From NCBI RefSeq assembly GCF_011065405.1, contig NZ_CP047056.1, positions 890,747 to 954,746 of the forward strand: 64,000 nt of DNA. Reading direction: 5' to 3'. The notes below the pieces were generated by a model. The model ran no database searches. It was not told the origin of the DNA and was given only the letters and a program-made list of their open reading frames with translations. Position 1 is the stretch's first letter. Each line of letters opens with the position of its first letter. The DNA comes from Succinivibrio dextrinosolvens (GTDB taxonomy: Bacteria > Pseudomonadota > Gammaproteobacteria > Enterobacterales > Succinivibrionaceae). Of the stretch, positions 1 to 8,607 are shown piece by piece. Made by a program: the position numbers and the translations under genes.

Positions 1-227
1 TCATATCTCCAAAGATAACCGAAAAACTCAGGCTGTGTTCTGCTGCAAAAGCTGTGGATATACAGCCAATGCAGATGAAAATGCAGCGAAAAATATCCTA
101 AGGGAAGGTCTATCCCGGCTAGCACAGGAAGTGAACTCCAAAAGGAGTCAGCACTGTGAACCCACCGAAGCTGAACAGTAATGTCAGCAGTAGGAATCCT
201 CTTGTTTCAGCAAGAGGAGGAGGTCAA
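1..227 (+). mobile_element. IS200/IS605-family element, right end
   Basis: The segment contains the tnpB 3' end, a short subterminal hairpin (CCTCTTG/CAAGAGG, about 197-219) and a TCAA tetranucleotide at 224-227. Comparison with the second copy (37608-37656, inverted) shows near identity up to about this TCAA and divergence after it, which defines the element boundary. TCAA is the right-end cleavage tetranucleotide I remember for IS608. The 3' part of tnpB plus this end should also encode the right-end (omega) RNA whose guide is the flanking chromosome from position 228; that part is inference from the family. Confidence 0.75.
2..181 (+). CDS. tnpB: TnpB C-terminal end (partial, cut by window edge)
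   Basis: An open frame enters from the left edge and ends at the TAA at 179-181, giving 59 residues. It carries the second half of the TnpB zinc ribbon (a CCKSCGYTANADENAAKNIL-like stretch), including the Asp of the third RuvC motif (NADENAA), and ends QHCEPTEAEQ. It is nearly identical to the C-terminus of the complete TnpB at 37654-38943, so both come from the same IS200/IS605-type family. TnpB is an RNA-guided DNA nuclease. Whether the rest of the gene lies intact to the left cannot be seen. Confidence 0.9.
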   Translation, partial: HISKDNRKTQAVFCCKSCGYTANADENAAKNILREGLSRLAQEVNSKRSQHCEPTEAEQ

Positions 228-275
228 ATACCATCGAACATATCAGTTTTCTGCACCGTAAATAAGCCTTAACTG

Positions 276-304
276 TTACCATAGTCTCTTGTTTTTGCTA
301 GAAT
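276..304 (+). promoter_or_regulatory. Candidate sigma-70 promoter for bioFGC
   Basis: A -35-like TTACCA (276-281) is followed after 17 bp by a TAGAAT -10 (299-304) that is extended by TG at 296-297. Transcription would start near 311, about 20 bases before the bioF ATG at 332. I see no BirA-type long inverted repeat here, so repression by biotin is not supported by visible sequence. Confidence 0.5.
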
Positions 305-331
305 TGTTTCATTCAAAAGAGAGCTTTAGAC

Positions 332-1498
332 ATGAATTTATACGATAGAATGCAGAAGAGTCTCGAAAACAACCGCCATAATGGTGTTTTCAGAACAATA
401 ATTCCCAAGATTCAGAATAAGGGAATGATAAAAATTGATTCTAAAGATTATCTGAATCTTTCATCTAACGATTATCTAGGACTGGCCTCTGACAGTAATT
501 GTCTAAACGAATTTTACGAGGAATCTCATTCTCAGTTATTAAGAATGTCTTCCTCAGGTTCGCCACTGCTCACTGGAGCACATGAAAGTTACGCTCAGGT
601 ATGTGAGGTTATGGAAAACTTATTCCATAAAAAAGCAACCTTTTTCAACAGTGGTTTTTCTGCTAACAGCGGAGTATTAAGCATTTTAGGAGCAGAAGAT
701 ACTCTGATAATAGCAGACAAGCTTGCTCATGCATCAATGATTGACGGACTTACCGCTTCAAAGGGAAAGTTTCTGCGCTATGCCCATAACGACTATGACC
801 ATCTGGAACGACTGATACAGAAGAGCGAAATTTCTTACGAGAATATAATCATTGTTACTGAAGCTGTTTTCAGTATGGACGGAGACAGGTGTGATCTAAA
901 AAAACTCGTAGAATTAAAACACAAATATCAGAACATCTACATTTATGTCGACGAAGCTCATGGCTTTGGCGTTTTGTCTGAAGATGGCAGCGGTCTCTGC
1001 GGTTCTTTAGGTCTTATTGATGAGGTTGATTTTATCCTGACAACTTTTGGAAAGGCCATTGCCTCAGAAGGAGCCTGTATTCTTACAAACGAAACAGCCA
1101 GAGATTACATTATCAATAACTCCAGACCACTGATTTTCTCAACTGCCCTATCGCCTTACACGTTTGCACATGAAGCTTTCATGGTTAATTATATGAAGAA
1201 ACGAAATGATCTGCGTTTAAGGCTCGATAAACTAAGTTCATATATCCATCAGACTCTGAATGAGTGTAACTTTGAAAATGTTTCCTCTTCTCAGATTATT
1301 CCTCTAATCACAGGAGACAATGAAAGAACATTAAAAGCCAGCGAATTTTTTAAAGAGCACGGAATATATGCTATGCCAATAAGACATCCGACTGTTCCTG
1401 CTGGAAAGGGCCGACTAAGAATATCACTTAATGCAGGATTAAATGACAGTCAGATTGAAATGCTTGCAGATACAATCAGGGCTTTTTCAAGGAAATAA
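332..1498 (+). CDS. bioF: 8-amino-7-oxononanoate synthase
   Basis: PLP enzyme that condenses pimeloyl-ACP with alanine to form 7-keto-8-aminopelargonate, the step after BioC/BioG in biotin synthesis; cytoplasmic. The 388-residue length is normal for BioF. Visible class II aminotransferase-fold marks are the substrate-site motif DEAHGFG (about residue 207) and the PLP lysine in TTFGKA (about residue 240), plus the N-terminal LNLSSNDYLGLAS signature. First gene of a compact bioF-bioG-bioC operon; bioG begins 1 base after its TAA. The ATG at 332 follows GAGAG (319-323), a reasonable ribosome site. Nothing abnormal seen. Confidence 0.96.
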   Translation: MNLYDRMQKSLENNRHNGVFRTIIPKIQNKGMIKIDSKDYLNLSSNDYLGLASDSNCLNEFYEESHSQLLRMSSSGSPLLTGAHESYAQVCEVMENLFHKKATFFNSGFSANSGVLSILGAEDTLIIADKLAHASMIDGLTASKGKFLRYAHNDYDHLERLIQKSEISYENIIIVTEAVFSMDGDRCDLKKLVELKHKYQNIYIYVDEAHGFGVLSEDGSGLCGSLGLIDEVDFILTTFGKAIASEGACILTNETARDYIINNSRPLIFSTALSPYTFAHEAFMVNYMKKRNDLRLRLDKLSSYIHQTLNECNFENVSSSQIIPLITGDNERTLKASEFFKEHGIYAMPIRHPTVPAGKGRLRISLNAGLNDSQIEMLADTIRAFSRK

Positions 1499-1499
1499 C

Positions 1500-2156
1500 A
1501 TGAAACAGTTATTTATAAAACAAAACCATAGCCAAAAACTTAATCTAATCTTTTTAGGTTACGGTCAGGACGGAGCTATCTTTGACTCACTAAAAAATCA
1601 GGAATGCGGAGATATAGCACTGGTTTACGATTACGAGAACGATGACTTTGATATCTCACTTTATAGAGAATACTCCTCAATAAACCTTATTGCCTGGTCC
1701 ATGGGAGTAATGATTGCCCCAAAAGTTCTGAATCAATACGGAATACTGGATAAAGTAGTTAACTCCTCAGCAATTAACGGAACTTCTGAAGGCATCGATG
1801 ATAATTACGGAATTCCGCCTAAGATTTGGGATGCAACCATTGATGCACTTTGCGAAAGTGCAGTTCTAAAGTTCTATCGTAGAATGTGCTTTGATCCAAA
1901 GCTTTACGAAGAATATTTAAAACACAGACCACAGAGAAATATTGAATCACTCAAAGCAGAACTTATCTATATCCGCGAATTTGCCAAAAAGCCTAACGTA
2001 AAAAACTTCTTTTATACGAATGCCTTTATCGGCTTAAAAGATAAGATCATCGCTCCTGCCAACCAGAAAAAATCCTTTAGTAAAACAGCAACAGTCTGTC
2101 AGGAAATAGAATGTGCCCATTACAACTATGAGCTGTTCTCAAAACAATTATTATGA
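1500..2156 (+). CDS. bioG: Pimeloyl-ACP methyl ester esterase BioG (DUF452)
   Basis: Alpha/beta hydrolase that in biotin synthesis removes the methyl group from pimeloyl-ACP methyl ester, doing the job BioH does in E. coli. The 218-residue product has the nucleophile elbow as AWSMGV (Ser about residue 66) and a C-terminal CAHYNYE with the likely catalytic His; the pattern fits the BioG/DUF452 family known from Haemophilus and Bacteroides. The ATG at 1500 is chosen although the frame is open from 1443 inside bioF, because it lies 1 base after the bioF stop and matches family N-termini. The gene overlaps bioC by the ATGA at 2153-2156, suggesting translational coupling. Confidence 0.88.
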   Translation: MKQLFIKQNHSQKLNLIFLGYGQDGAIFDSLKNQECGDIALVYDYENDDFDISLYREYSSINLIAWSMGVMIAPKVLNQYGILDKVVNSSAINGTSEGIDDNYGIPPKIWDATIDALCESAVLKFYRRMCFDPKLYEEYLKHRPQRNIESLKAELIYIREFAKKPNVKNFFYTNAFIGLKDKIIAPANQKKSFSKTATVCQEIECAHYNYELFSKQLL

Positions 2157-2908
2157 TTGTAAGAAAAGAATTCTTAAAGAGAAGTTTCTCTAAAGCATCA
2201 CAAACATACGATGAAAACGCCTCAGTTCAAAGCTATATGGGAAAAAGACTGCTTGAAAAGCTAGACTTCAGTAGCTTTAAGCATGTGCTTGAAATAGGCA
2301 GTGGTCCGGGAAATTTTACAGAAGAAATAATAAATCTATACTCTCCAGAAAAACTTGCTCTCAATGATATATCTGAGGAGATGCTTAATATCTGTAGAGA
2401 ACGTTTCTCAAATCATATGACTATTATTAGCTATCATCCTGGAGATATAGAGAAATTAACTTTAAAAGAAAAATACGATCTGATTGCTTCCAACGCCTGT
2501 CTGCAGTGGCTATTTGATCTTGAGGGTACACTAAAGAAGTTTATAGAATCATTAAAGCCAAATGGTGTTTTAGCCTTTACAAGTTTCGGAAACGAAAATG
2601 TAAAAGAAATTACAGCATTAACCCAGAATGGACTTAAATATCTTTCTTACTCGGAGTTAGATTCCGTTTTAAAAACACTTAATGTTCCATACTCTCTTCA
2701 GGAAGAGATCGTAAAATTTCACTACACAGATGCCCTCAATATGCTTAAAACCCTCAAGAAAACAGGGGTAACAGGATTTTCTAAAACAATCTGGACAAAA
2801 GGAATGCTTAACCGCTTTGTTAAGGAATTTGAATCAAAATTTTCAGATGCCAATGGTGTATATTTAACCTGGCACATCTACTATGCAGTGGTAAAAGAAT
2901 CTAAATAA
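2153..2908 (+). CDS. bioC: Malonyl-ACP O-methyltransferase
   Basis: SAM-dependent methyltransferase that caps malonyl-ACP as a methyl ester so that fatty acid synthase can elongate it to pimelate; cytoplasmic. The 251-residue product starts FLKRSFSKASQTYDENA, the usual BioC N-terminus, and has SAM motif I as VLEIGSGPGNF (about residues 45-55) and the motif LIASNACLQWL typical of BioC. Its start overlaps the bioG stop (ATGA). It is the last gene of the operon; bioB is not in this window. No strong terminator hairpin is visible in 2909-3063 before the tRNA pair on the other strand. Confidence 0.93.
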   Translation: MIVRKEFLKRSFSKASQTYDENASVQSYMGKRLLEKLDFSSFKHVLEIGSGPGNFTEEIINLYSPEKLALNDISEEMLNICRERFSNHMTIISYHPGDIEKLTLKEKYDLIASNACLQWLFDLEGTLKKFIESLKPNGVLAFTSFGNENVKEITALTQNGLKYLSYSELDSVLKTLNVPYSLQEEIVKFHYTDALNMLKTLKKTGVTGFSKTIWTKGMLNRFVKEFESKFSDANGVYLTWHIYYAVVKESK

Positions 2909-3063
2909 TATTTTAATCTGTCTGAGTTAATGTGTGATTTAGATAGATTTCAAAAAGGGAAAAAGCATAACGCAAAAACAAACTGCCGTTACAAAGTAAA
3001 TTAAACAATCCCAAATTTCAAAGAAGGACTCAAAAGATATTTTATAAAAAAGAGGTTTACAGA

Positions 3064-3141
3064 TGGTGGATGCTATAGGACTCGAACCTATGACCCTCTG
3101 CTTGTAAGGCAGATGCTCTAACCAGACTGAGCTAAGCATCC
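3064..3141 (-). tRNA. tRNA-Val (anticodon UAC)
   Basis: Complete 78-base cloverleaf including encoded CCA: acceptor GGATGCT/AGCATCC, anticodon stem TCTGC/GCAGA with loop CTTACAA (anticodon TAC, reading GUA), T arm ATAGG TTCGAGT CCTAT. Second of a tandem pair on the minus strand, 22 bases downstream of an identical copy. A short open frame running over it (2939-3139) is a shadow. Confidence 0.97.
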
Positions 3142-3163
3142 ATTCTTGAATGGAATTTCTACA

Positions 3164-3241
3164 TGGTGGATGCTATAGGACTCGAACCTATGACCCTCTG
3201 CTTGTAAGGCAGATGCTCTAACCAGACTGAGCTAAGCATCC
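3164..3241 (-). tRNA. tRNA-Val (anticodon UAC)
   Basis: Identical in sequence to the copy at 3064-3141 and to a third at 36507-36584, with encoded CCA. It is the promoter-proximal gene of the pair: the good promoter at 3257-3285 lies 15 bases upstream of its mature 5' end. Confidence 0.97.
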
Positions 3242-3256
3242 GTAGAAAGTGACTGC

Positions 3257-3285
3257 ATTATAATGGCTGAATTGCAATATGGCAA
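3257..3285 (-). promoter_or_regulatory. tRNA-Val promoter
   Basis: On the minus strand TTGCCA (3285-3280) and TATAAT (3262-3257) are separated by 17 bp, a near-consensus sigma-70 promoter placed just upstream of the tRNA-Val pair. Confidence 0.8.
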
Positions 3286-3466
3286 GAGTTATTTTAGATA
3301 TTTTTTGTAGTTAGTTTTATGAAGGGCATTTATTAGCTGATTACTGACTTAAATTTTTTTTAATCATTTGGTGGCTTGTATTATATATTTATCAATAAAG
3401 GATAATAGATACTGCCCCAATTAAATGCAAAATTAATGAAGACCTAAAGCTTCATACACATTAGTG

Positions 3467-3548
3467 TATAATTTCTCCGTTCACATGATCTTTAGCTTCT
3501 TATCAGGTTGCTAAAATCTTTCTTTTCATGGCAGGTTCCCTGCCTTTT
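3467..3548 (+). promoter_or_regulatory. purC promoter and terminator-like leader hairpin
   Basis: The interval 3242-3568 has no gene. It holds a TATAAT (3467-3472) without a convincing -35 and, only about 20 bases before the purC ATG, a perfect hairpin GGCAGG-TTC-CCTGCC (3530-3544) followed by TTTT. Placed between promoter and ribosome site this could act as an attenuator for purC or as a weak intrinsic terminator. No PurR-like operator is seen. The AT-rich stretch 3290-3440 shows nothing else I can name. Confidence 0.45.
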
Positions 3549-3568
3549 ACTAGGTTAAGTCAAATATC

Positions 3569-4519
3569 ATGAGTAACGCATTAACAAAAACCGATTTTAA
3601 TTTCCCAGGTCAGAAAAGTGTTTATCACGGTAAGGTAAGAGACGTATACAACATTAATGATGAAATGCTGGTTATGGTTGCAACCGACAGAATTTCAGCT
3701 TTTGACGTTGTTCTGCCAGAGGGAATTCCTTACAAAGGACAGATGCTAAACCAGATTGCAGCTAAATTCCTTGATGCAACTACTGATATTTGCCCTAACT
3801 GGAAAATCGCAACACCTGATCCAATGGTTTCAGTTGGAATCATGTGTGAAGGTTTCCCTGTTGAAATGATAGTTCGCGGTTATCTATGCGGCAGCTCATG
3901 GAGAGCATACAAGAGTGGAGTTAGAGAAATCTGCGGCGTTAAGCTTCCTGAAGGAATGAAGGAAAATCAGAAGTTCCCAGAGCCAATCATCACACCTACC
4001 ACCAAGGCTGAACTAGGTCTTCATGATGAGGATATTTCAAAGGAACAGATTCTAGAAAGAGGTCTTGCAACTCCAGAAGAATATGCGCTTCTTGAGAAAT
4101 ATACACTAGCTTTATTCAAGCGTGGCACAGAGATCGCAGAAAAGAGAGGCCTGATACTTGTTGATACAAAGTATGAGTTCGGTAAGCATAAAGGCACCAT
4201 CTATCTGATGGATGAAATCCATACTCCAGATTCAAGCCGTTACTTCTACAAAGATGGCTACCAGGAGAGATTCGAGAAGGGAGAACCTCAGAAGCAGCTG
4301 TCAAAGGAATTCGTTCGTGAATGGCTGATGGATAATGGCTTCCAGGGAAAAGCTGGTCAGCAGGTACCAGAGATGACTCCTCAGATTGTTGAGTCAATTT
4401 CAAATCGTTATCTGGAGCTTTTCGAAAACATTACCGGTGAGAAGTTCGAGAAATCAGAGAACACTGATATTGCTGCAAGAATTGAAAAGAATGTTAACGA
4501 GTTCCTAAAGAATAGATAA
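3569..4519 (+). CDS. purC: SAICAR synthase
   Basis: Phosphoribosylaminoimidazole-succinocarboxamide synthase: ligates aspartate to CAIR using ATP in purine synthesis; cytoplasmic. The 316-residue protein is the long form rather than the about 237-residue form of E. coli. Visible family marks are GKVRDVYNI near the N-terminus, [20 protein letters not shown] and [10 protein letters not shown]. It reads very much like PurC of Bacteroidetes as I remember it, suggesting horizontal acquisition. Monocistronic: its own leader hairpin lies upstream and a strong terminator follows at 4543-4575. An open frame on the opposite strand is a shadow. Confidence 0.95.
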   Translation: MSNALTKTDFNFPGQKSVYHGKVRDVYNINDEMLVMVATDRISAFDVVLPEGIPYKGQMLNQIAAKFLDATTDICPNWKIATPDPMVSVGIMCEGFPVEMIVRGYLCGSSWRAYKSGVREICGVKLPEGMKENQKFPEPIITPTTKAELGLHDEDISKEQILERGLATPEEYALLEKYTLALFKRGTEIAEKRGLILVDTKYEFGKHKGTIYLMDEIHTPDSSRYFYKDGYQERFEKGEPQKQLSKEFVREWLMDNGFQGKAGQQVPEMTPQIVESISNRYLELFENITGEKFEKSENTDIAARIEKNVNEFLKNR

Positions 4520-4542
4520 CATTTGAATTACACAGTTAGGAT

Positions 4543-4575
4543 AAGAGGTGCATTTCACTATGCACCTCTTTTTTT
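4543..4575 (+). terminator. purC intrinsic terminator
   Basis: An 11-bp perfect stem (4543-4553 with 4560-4570, loop TTCACT) runs into a T tract. It lies 23 bases after the purC stop and before the convergent bioA. Confidence 0.9.
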
Positions 4576-4633
4576 ATTTTGTTCAACTGTTGTTGGTAAT
4601 TTTGTTCACTTATACACAGGAAATTATACAAGA

Positions 4634-5980
4634 TTATGATAAGGACTTAAGATTTCTTGTCAGAACCTTGTAGGTAATATCAATTGCCTTTGAAAGATCC
4701 TCTTTGGAGATATTAAGAGGAGGATTAAAATACAGAGTATCCCCTATTGGTCTTAACAGCAGACCTTCTTTCAGAGCATCCTGATAAATTCTGTATCCAA
4801 GTCTTAAAGAAGAAGGAAATCTCTCTTTTGTTGCCTTGTCCTTAACAATCTCCATTACATTGATAAGACCGATATTTCTTACCTGACCTACATTTTCAAG
4901 AGAAGAAAATCTCTCAGCAAAAATACTGCTTAACCAGGATGCTTTTTCAACCGCTTTCTCAATGATATGGTCACGCTTCAGGATTCTGATTACACTCAGA
5001 GCACAGGCACATGCAAGAGGATTACCTGCATAGGTATGAGAATGAAGAAAAGCTTTTCCTTCAGAGTATTCTCCTAAAAAGGCGTTATAAACCTCATCGG
5101 TTACACCTACTACAGACATTGGCATGTAACCGCCTGTAATAGCCTTTGACATACACATCAGATCAGGAGTAATTCCTGCGTGGTCACAGGCAAACCATTT
5201 ACCGGTTCTTCCAAATCCGGTGGCAATTTCATCTGCAATCAGAAGAACACCATGTTTTTTACATAGTTCGCTTAAAAACTTTAAATATTCTGCAGGGTAG
5301 ATTCTCATTCCACCGGCTCCCTGAAGCAGAGGCTCAACAATCAGAGCACAGAGCTCAGAACCATGTTCATCAAAAATCTTCTCTGCCCTCTCCATGCATT
5401 TTTTAGGATATTCCTCTGGGTGTAAAAACAGATCAGGAGCTTCAATATGAATGTTATCCATCATCATAGGCTTATACATCAGGTTATACAAATCCATACT
5501 GCCAACTGATAATGCGCCTATTGTTTCTCCATGGTATCCCTCAGACAGACAAGCAAATCTGCGTCTATTGGTCTGTCCAATCTGCTGCTGATACTGAAAT
5601 GCTATTTTCAGGGCCATTTCCACAGATGATGAACCATTATCTCCGTAGTTAAAATGGGTAATTCCCTCAGGAACGATACTTAACAGTTCCTTGGTAAGCT
5701 CTACAACCCATGGGTGAGTAAAGTTTGCAAATATAACATGCTCAAGCGTCTTTGCCTGAGAGCAAAGGGCATCTGAGATTTCATCGTTGCAATGGCCTAA
5801 AAGGTTACACCACCAGGAACTGATAATATCCAGAATTTCATGTCCATCTTCAGTGTACAGATAACACCCTTTACCTTTAACTACCGGAATAGGAGGAAAG
5901 TCTTCATAATCCTTCATCTGCGCAGCAGGATGCCATATATGCTTTACATCAAAATCAATTAAATTCTCTTTAGCACTCAT
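4634..5980 (-). CDS. bioA: Adenosylmethionine-8-amino-7-oxononanoate transaminase
   Basis: PLP transaminase that converts 7-keto-8-aminopelargonate to 7,8-diaminopelargonate with SAM as amino donor. The 448-residue length is normal. Visible marks: HIWHPAAQM near the N-terminus, NYGDNGSSSVE, the GYHGET loop, LIADEIATGFGRTG and the PLP lysine in CMSKAITGG (about residue 279). Its ATG at 5980 overlaps the bioD end by 11 bases, so the two are co-translated in the order bioD-bioA, in the opposite direction to bioFGC. Together the two operons supply all late biotin steps except BioB, which is absent here. Confidence 0.96.
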   Translation of the reverse strand: MSAKENLIDFDVKHIWHPAAQMKDYEDFPPIPVVKGKGCYLYTEDGHEILDIISSWWCNLLGHCNDEISDALCSQAKTLEHVIFANFTHPWVVELTKELLSIVPEGITHFNYGDNGSSSVEMALKIAFQYQQQIGQTNRRRFACLSEGYHGETIGALSVGSMDLYNLMYKPMMMDNIHIEAPDLFLHPEEYPKKCMERAEKIFDEHGSELCALIVEPLLQGAGGMRIYPAEYLKFLSELCKKHGVLLIADEIATGFGRTGKWFACDHAGITPDLMCMSKAITGGYMPMSVVGVTDEVYNAFLGEYSEGKAFLHSHTYAGNPLACACALSVIRILKRDHIIEKAVEKASWLSSIFAERFSSLENVGQVRNIGLINVMEIVKDKATKERFPSSLRLGYRIYQDALKEGLLLRPIGDTLYFNPPLNISKEDLSKAIDITYKVLTRNLKSLS

Positions 5981-6644
5981 CGAAGTAATCTTCCATTTTC
6001 TGATAACGTAAATTCAGTTTTTTATCGCCTTTTCCCAATGTTGCAATAACATTTGTTCCTGAGATCTCCTCAATCATCTGAAGGTTATCACTATGCATTG
6101 CGGAGCTATTATCAAAATTATTAAGAATTACGCCCTTTACTTTTACACTGTTCTGTTTAAGGTAACTTACGGTCAATACAGTATGATTAATTGTTCCAAG
6201 TCCGGCATCAGCTACAACCACTGCATTAAGTTTTAAAGCCTTGAGAATATCAAGATACATCAGATGATCATTCTTCTCCCAGACAACTGGACATATAATT
6301 CCTCCCGCTCCCTCTGAGAGTACGTAATCATAGTTGACTCTCAGGGAATTGAAGTCTTTTAAAATTTTATCCAGGCTTGCAAAGCGATTTTCTCCTCTTG
6401 CAGCAAGATGAGGAGACAAAGGTTTTTCATAAAGATATGAAAGAAGAGATTCGGTATTCTGTTTTATTCCGGATGAATCCCTCACAAAGCCGGCATCAGA
6501 ATGTTCTATACTGTCGGAGCCACTTACTGCTGCCTTATAGTAAGCAATAGACAAATTCTTTTTGGTAAGTTCTCTTGCAATGGCTGCACTTACATAGGTC
6601 TTACCGATATCTGTACCGGTACCTGTAACAAATAGTCCTCTCAT
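5970..6644 (-). CDS. bioD: Dethiobiotin synthetase
   Basis: ATP-dependent carboxylation and ring closure of diaminopelargonate to dethiobiotin. The P-loop is seen as TGTGTDIGKT at the very N-terminus and the family motif EGAGGIICP near residue 110. I choose the ATG at 6644 (224 residues): a GAGG lies 9 bases upstream of it, while the in-frame TTG at 6659 overlaps that ribosome site. First gene of bioDA. The ribosome site overlaps an inverted repeat and a TATAAT (see 6653-6671), so initiation and transcription could be controlled together. Confidence 0.95.
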   Translation of the reverse strand: MRGLFVTGTGTDIGKTYVSAAIARELTKKNLSIAYYKAAVSGSDSIEHSDAGFVRDSSGIKQNTESLLSYLYEKPLSPHLAARGENRFASLDKILKDFNSLRVNYDYVLSEGAGGIICPVVWEKNDHLMYLDILKALKLNAVVVADAGLGTINHTVLTVSYLKQNSVKVKGVILNNFDNSSAMHSDNLQMIEEISGTNVIATLGKGDKKLNLRYQKMEDYFDEC

Positions 6645-6652
6645 TTTTTTTA

Positions 6653-6671
6653 ACCTCAATTATACTGAGGT
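6653..6671 (-). promoter_or_regulatory. Inverted repeat over bioDA promoter and ribosome site
   Basis: ACCTCA-N7-TGAGGT, with the TATAAT -10 candidate inside the spacer and the bioD Shine-Dalgarno GAGG inside the downstream arm. A protein bound here would block RNA polymerase; as RNA the arm would hide the ribosome site. No similar repeat is seen before bioF. It does not look like the long BirA operator. Confidence 0.4.
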
Positions 6672-6714
6672 CATTTTAACATACTGAAAACGAAGAAGAT
6701 TACCTCATCCCAAT

Positions 6715-6748
6715 AACAAAAATCCCCTGAATATAAGTTCAGAGGATT
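6715..6748 (-). terminator. cstA intrinsic terminator (possibly bidirectional)
   Basis: A near-perfect 11-bp stem (6721-6731 with 6738-6748, loop of 6) is followed on the minus strand by TTTTTGTT. It sits 28 bases beyond the cstA stop. On the plus strand a shorter TTTT also follows. Confidence 0.75.
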
Positions 6749-6775
6749 TTGCTGTTAAACAGATTCGCCTAAAAA

Positions 6776-8221
6776 TCAGACATCAGTTGGAGCACCCTCA
6801 ACAGGGGTCTTGCCAAACTTCAGTAAGCTTACAAGACAGATTACAGCTACTACAACACCGATGATATTTGAGGTATTAATATCTAAGCCAAAGCCCATGT
6901 TCTTCTCGTAGCAGATATAGCTTACAGATACGACTGTAATGAAGCATGCTGGAATAGTACAGATCCAGTGGAACTTACCCTTTCTGAACAGGTAAGCTGC
7001 AGCTGACCATAGACAGATTCCTGCAAGAGTCTGATTTGAAAAACCGAAGTATCTCCAAATGATGTTGAAATCGATCTGAGATAAGGCAATACCAATACAG
7101 AATACAGGGATGGCAATTACCAGTCTCTTCATTGGCTGAACCTGTGGCAGATGAATTACATCAGCAATAGTTAAACGAGCTGCTCTGAATGCAGTATCAC
7201 CAGAAGTAACAGGCAGAATAACCACACCAAGAATAGCAAGAAGACCACCAAAACCGCCTAATAAGGCAACGCAGGAGTCGTTAACTACAACAGCAGGGCC
7301 ACCTGCAGATAATAGGGCCTGAGCATCTGGGTAGAAAGTCATACCAACAGTACACCATACAAGACCAATAAAGCCTTCAGCAACCATTGCTCCGTAGAAT
7401 ACCAGGCGACCCTCTGACTCGTTCTCAACACAGCGAGCCATCAGAGGAGACTGAGTTGAGTGGAAGCCTGAAAGTGCACCACATGCAATAGTAATAAATA
7501 CAAGAGGGAAGATTGGCAGATCCTTAGGATGAGGATTGTGATCGAAGGTTGCCCAGGAGTAGAAGCTATCTGGCATCTGAACAAACATACCGATAGTAAC
7601 TCCAAGAGCCATGATCAGCAGTAAGGCACCAAATACAGGGTAGATTCTACCTATGATCTTATCGATAGGGATAATGGTAGCTAAGAAGTAGTAAGCGAAG
7701 ATAACGCCTAACCATGCACCGAAAGTCATTACACCATCAAAGTGACCTACAGATAGTTTTGCTAACAGACCTGCAGGAGCAGTTGCGAACACAACACCTA
7801 CTAGCAGAAGCAGAATGGTTGCAAAAACGCGCATACCGTTCTTGGCAATCTTACCTAGATTATAACCAACTACATCAGGAACATTTGCACCGCCATAGCG
7901 AACTGACAGCATTCCTGAGAAGTAATCATGAACAGCACCGGCAAAAATAGTACCGATAACAATCCATAATAAAGCGGTTGGACCATAAACCGCACCTAGG
8001 ATAGGACCAAATACAGGGCCTACACCGGCGATGTTCAGTAACTGAATTAACCATAGTTTCCATTTTGGCATGGCAACATAGTCAACACCGTCACTCTTTG
8101 TTTTTGCTGGTGTTGATCGGGCTGGATTAGGGCCGAAAATTCTTTCGACAATTCGACCATACACGAAATAACCTACAAGTAAGGCTATTACCGCGATAAT
8201 AAACCACATATATCTTGGCAT
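6776..8221 (-). CDS. cstA: Carbon starvation protein A family transporter
   Basis: Inner-membrane transporter of the CstA family, linked in enterobacteria to peptide or pyruvate uptake; the substrate here is not shown. The 481-residue product is nearly all hydrophobic helices and has the family signature LLNIAGVGPVFGPILGAVYGP and FAGAVHDYFSGMLS. It is the short class, clearly shorter than the about 700-residue E. coli CstA and more like those of anaerobes. The ATG at 8221 has a strong AAGGAG 8 bases upstream. Single gene with its own terminator and an 18-bp palindrome upstream (8260-8277). Confidence 0.92.
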   Translation of the reverse strand: MPRYMWFIIAVIALLVGYFVYGRIVERIFGPNPARSTPAKTKSDGVDYVAMPKWKLWLIQLLNIAGVGPVFGPILGAVYGPTALLWIVIGTIFAGAVHDYFSGMLSVRYGGANVPDVVGYNLGKIAKNGMRVFATILLLLVGVVFATAPAGLLAKLSVGHFDGVMTFGAWLGVIFAYYFLATIIPIDKIIGRIYPVFGALLLIMALGVTIGMFVQMPDSFYSWATFDHNPHPKDLPIFPLVFITIACGALSGFHSTQSPLMARCVENESEGRLVFYGAMVAEGFIGLVWCTVGMTFYPDAQALLSAGGPAVVVNDSCVALLGGFGGLLAILGVVILPVTSGDTAFRAARLTIADVIHLPQVQPMKRLVIAIPVFCIGIALSQIDFNIIWRYFGFSNQTLAGICLWSAAAYLFRKGKFHWICTIPACFITVVSVSYICYEKNMGFGLDINTSNIIGVVVAVICLVSLLKFGKTPVEGAPTDV

Positions 8222-8607
8222 ACACGACTCCTTATAATTTATGTTTGTTAAGTAACTGTATAATAAAATTTTATTATCCGGAATAATCTAAGAATTTATA
8301 AAAAGTTGATAGGACTCCACGAAATTTAAGAGTAGTTTTAGATATCAATCACATTCCTATTATTATTTTTTGATATATTTCAGCCTTTAATCTTTATTGA
8401 AAACGTTTTAATTTTTACATAGTTATCTTTTATTGATAAAGCTTTTTTAAAGTGGCGCTGTTAGTTTCAGACATTTCAGGCAACGTTTACACTAAAAAGA
8501 AATTATTAGCATTATCTTCACTTCAGAAATAGTAATAATTGCCGTTATTCTTATATATAACTAAAAAAAAATAATCATAAATACTATCTAAAAAGAGGAA
8601 ACTCGAA
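8222..8607. promoter_or_regulatory. cstA-fliC divergent intergenic region
   Basis: This 386-bp AT-rich gap carries a perfect 18-bp palindrome ATAATAAAATTTTATTAT at 8260-8277, about 40 bp upstream of cstA, which could be an operator or simply promoter AT-richness. Near 8541 a GCCGTTAT resembles the sigma-28 -10 (GCCGATAA) in front of the flagellin, but the matching TAAA -35 is poor. A possible half CRP site near 8348 was not convincing. No gene is seen. Confidence 0.4.

Noticed and set aside
2939..3139. Open frame of 66 codons on the minus strand
   Set aside because: It runs across the tRNA-Val gene and is explained by it.
8340..8362. CRP site upstream of cstA
   Set aside because: Only one half (TGTGA) matches; the second half is two of five.
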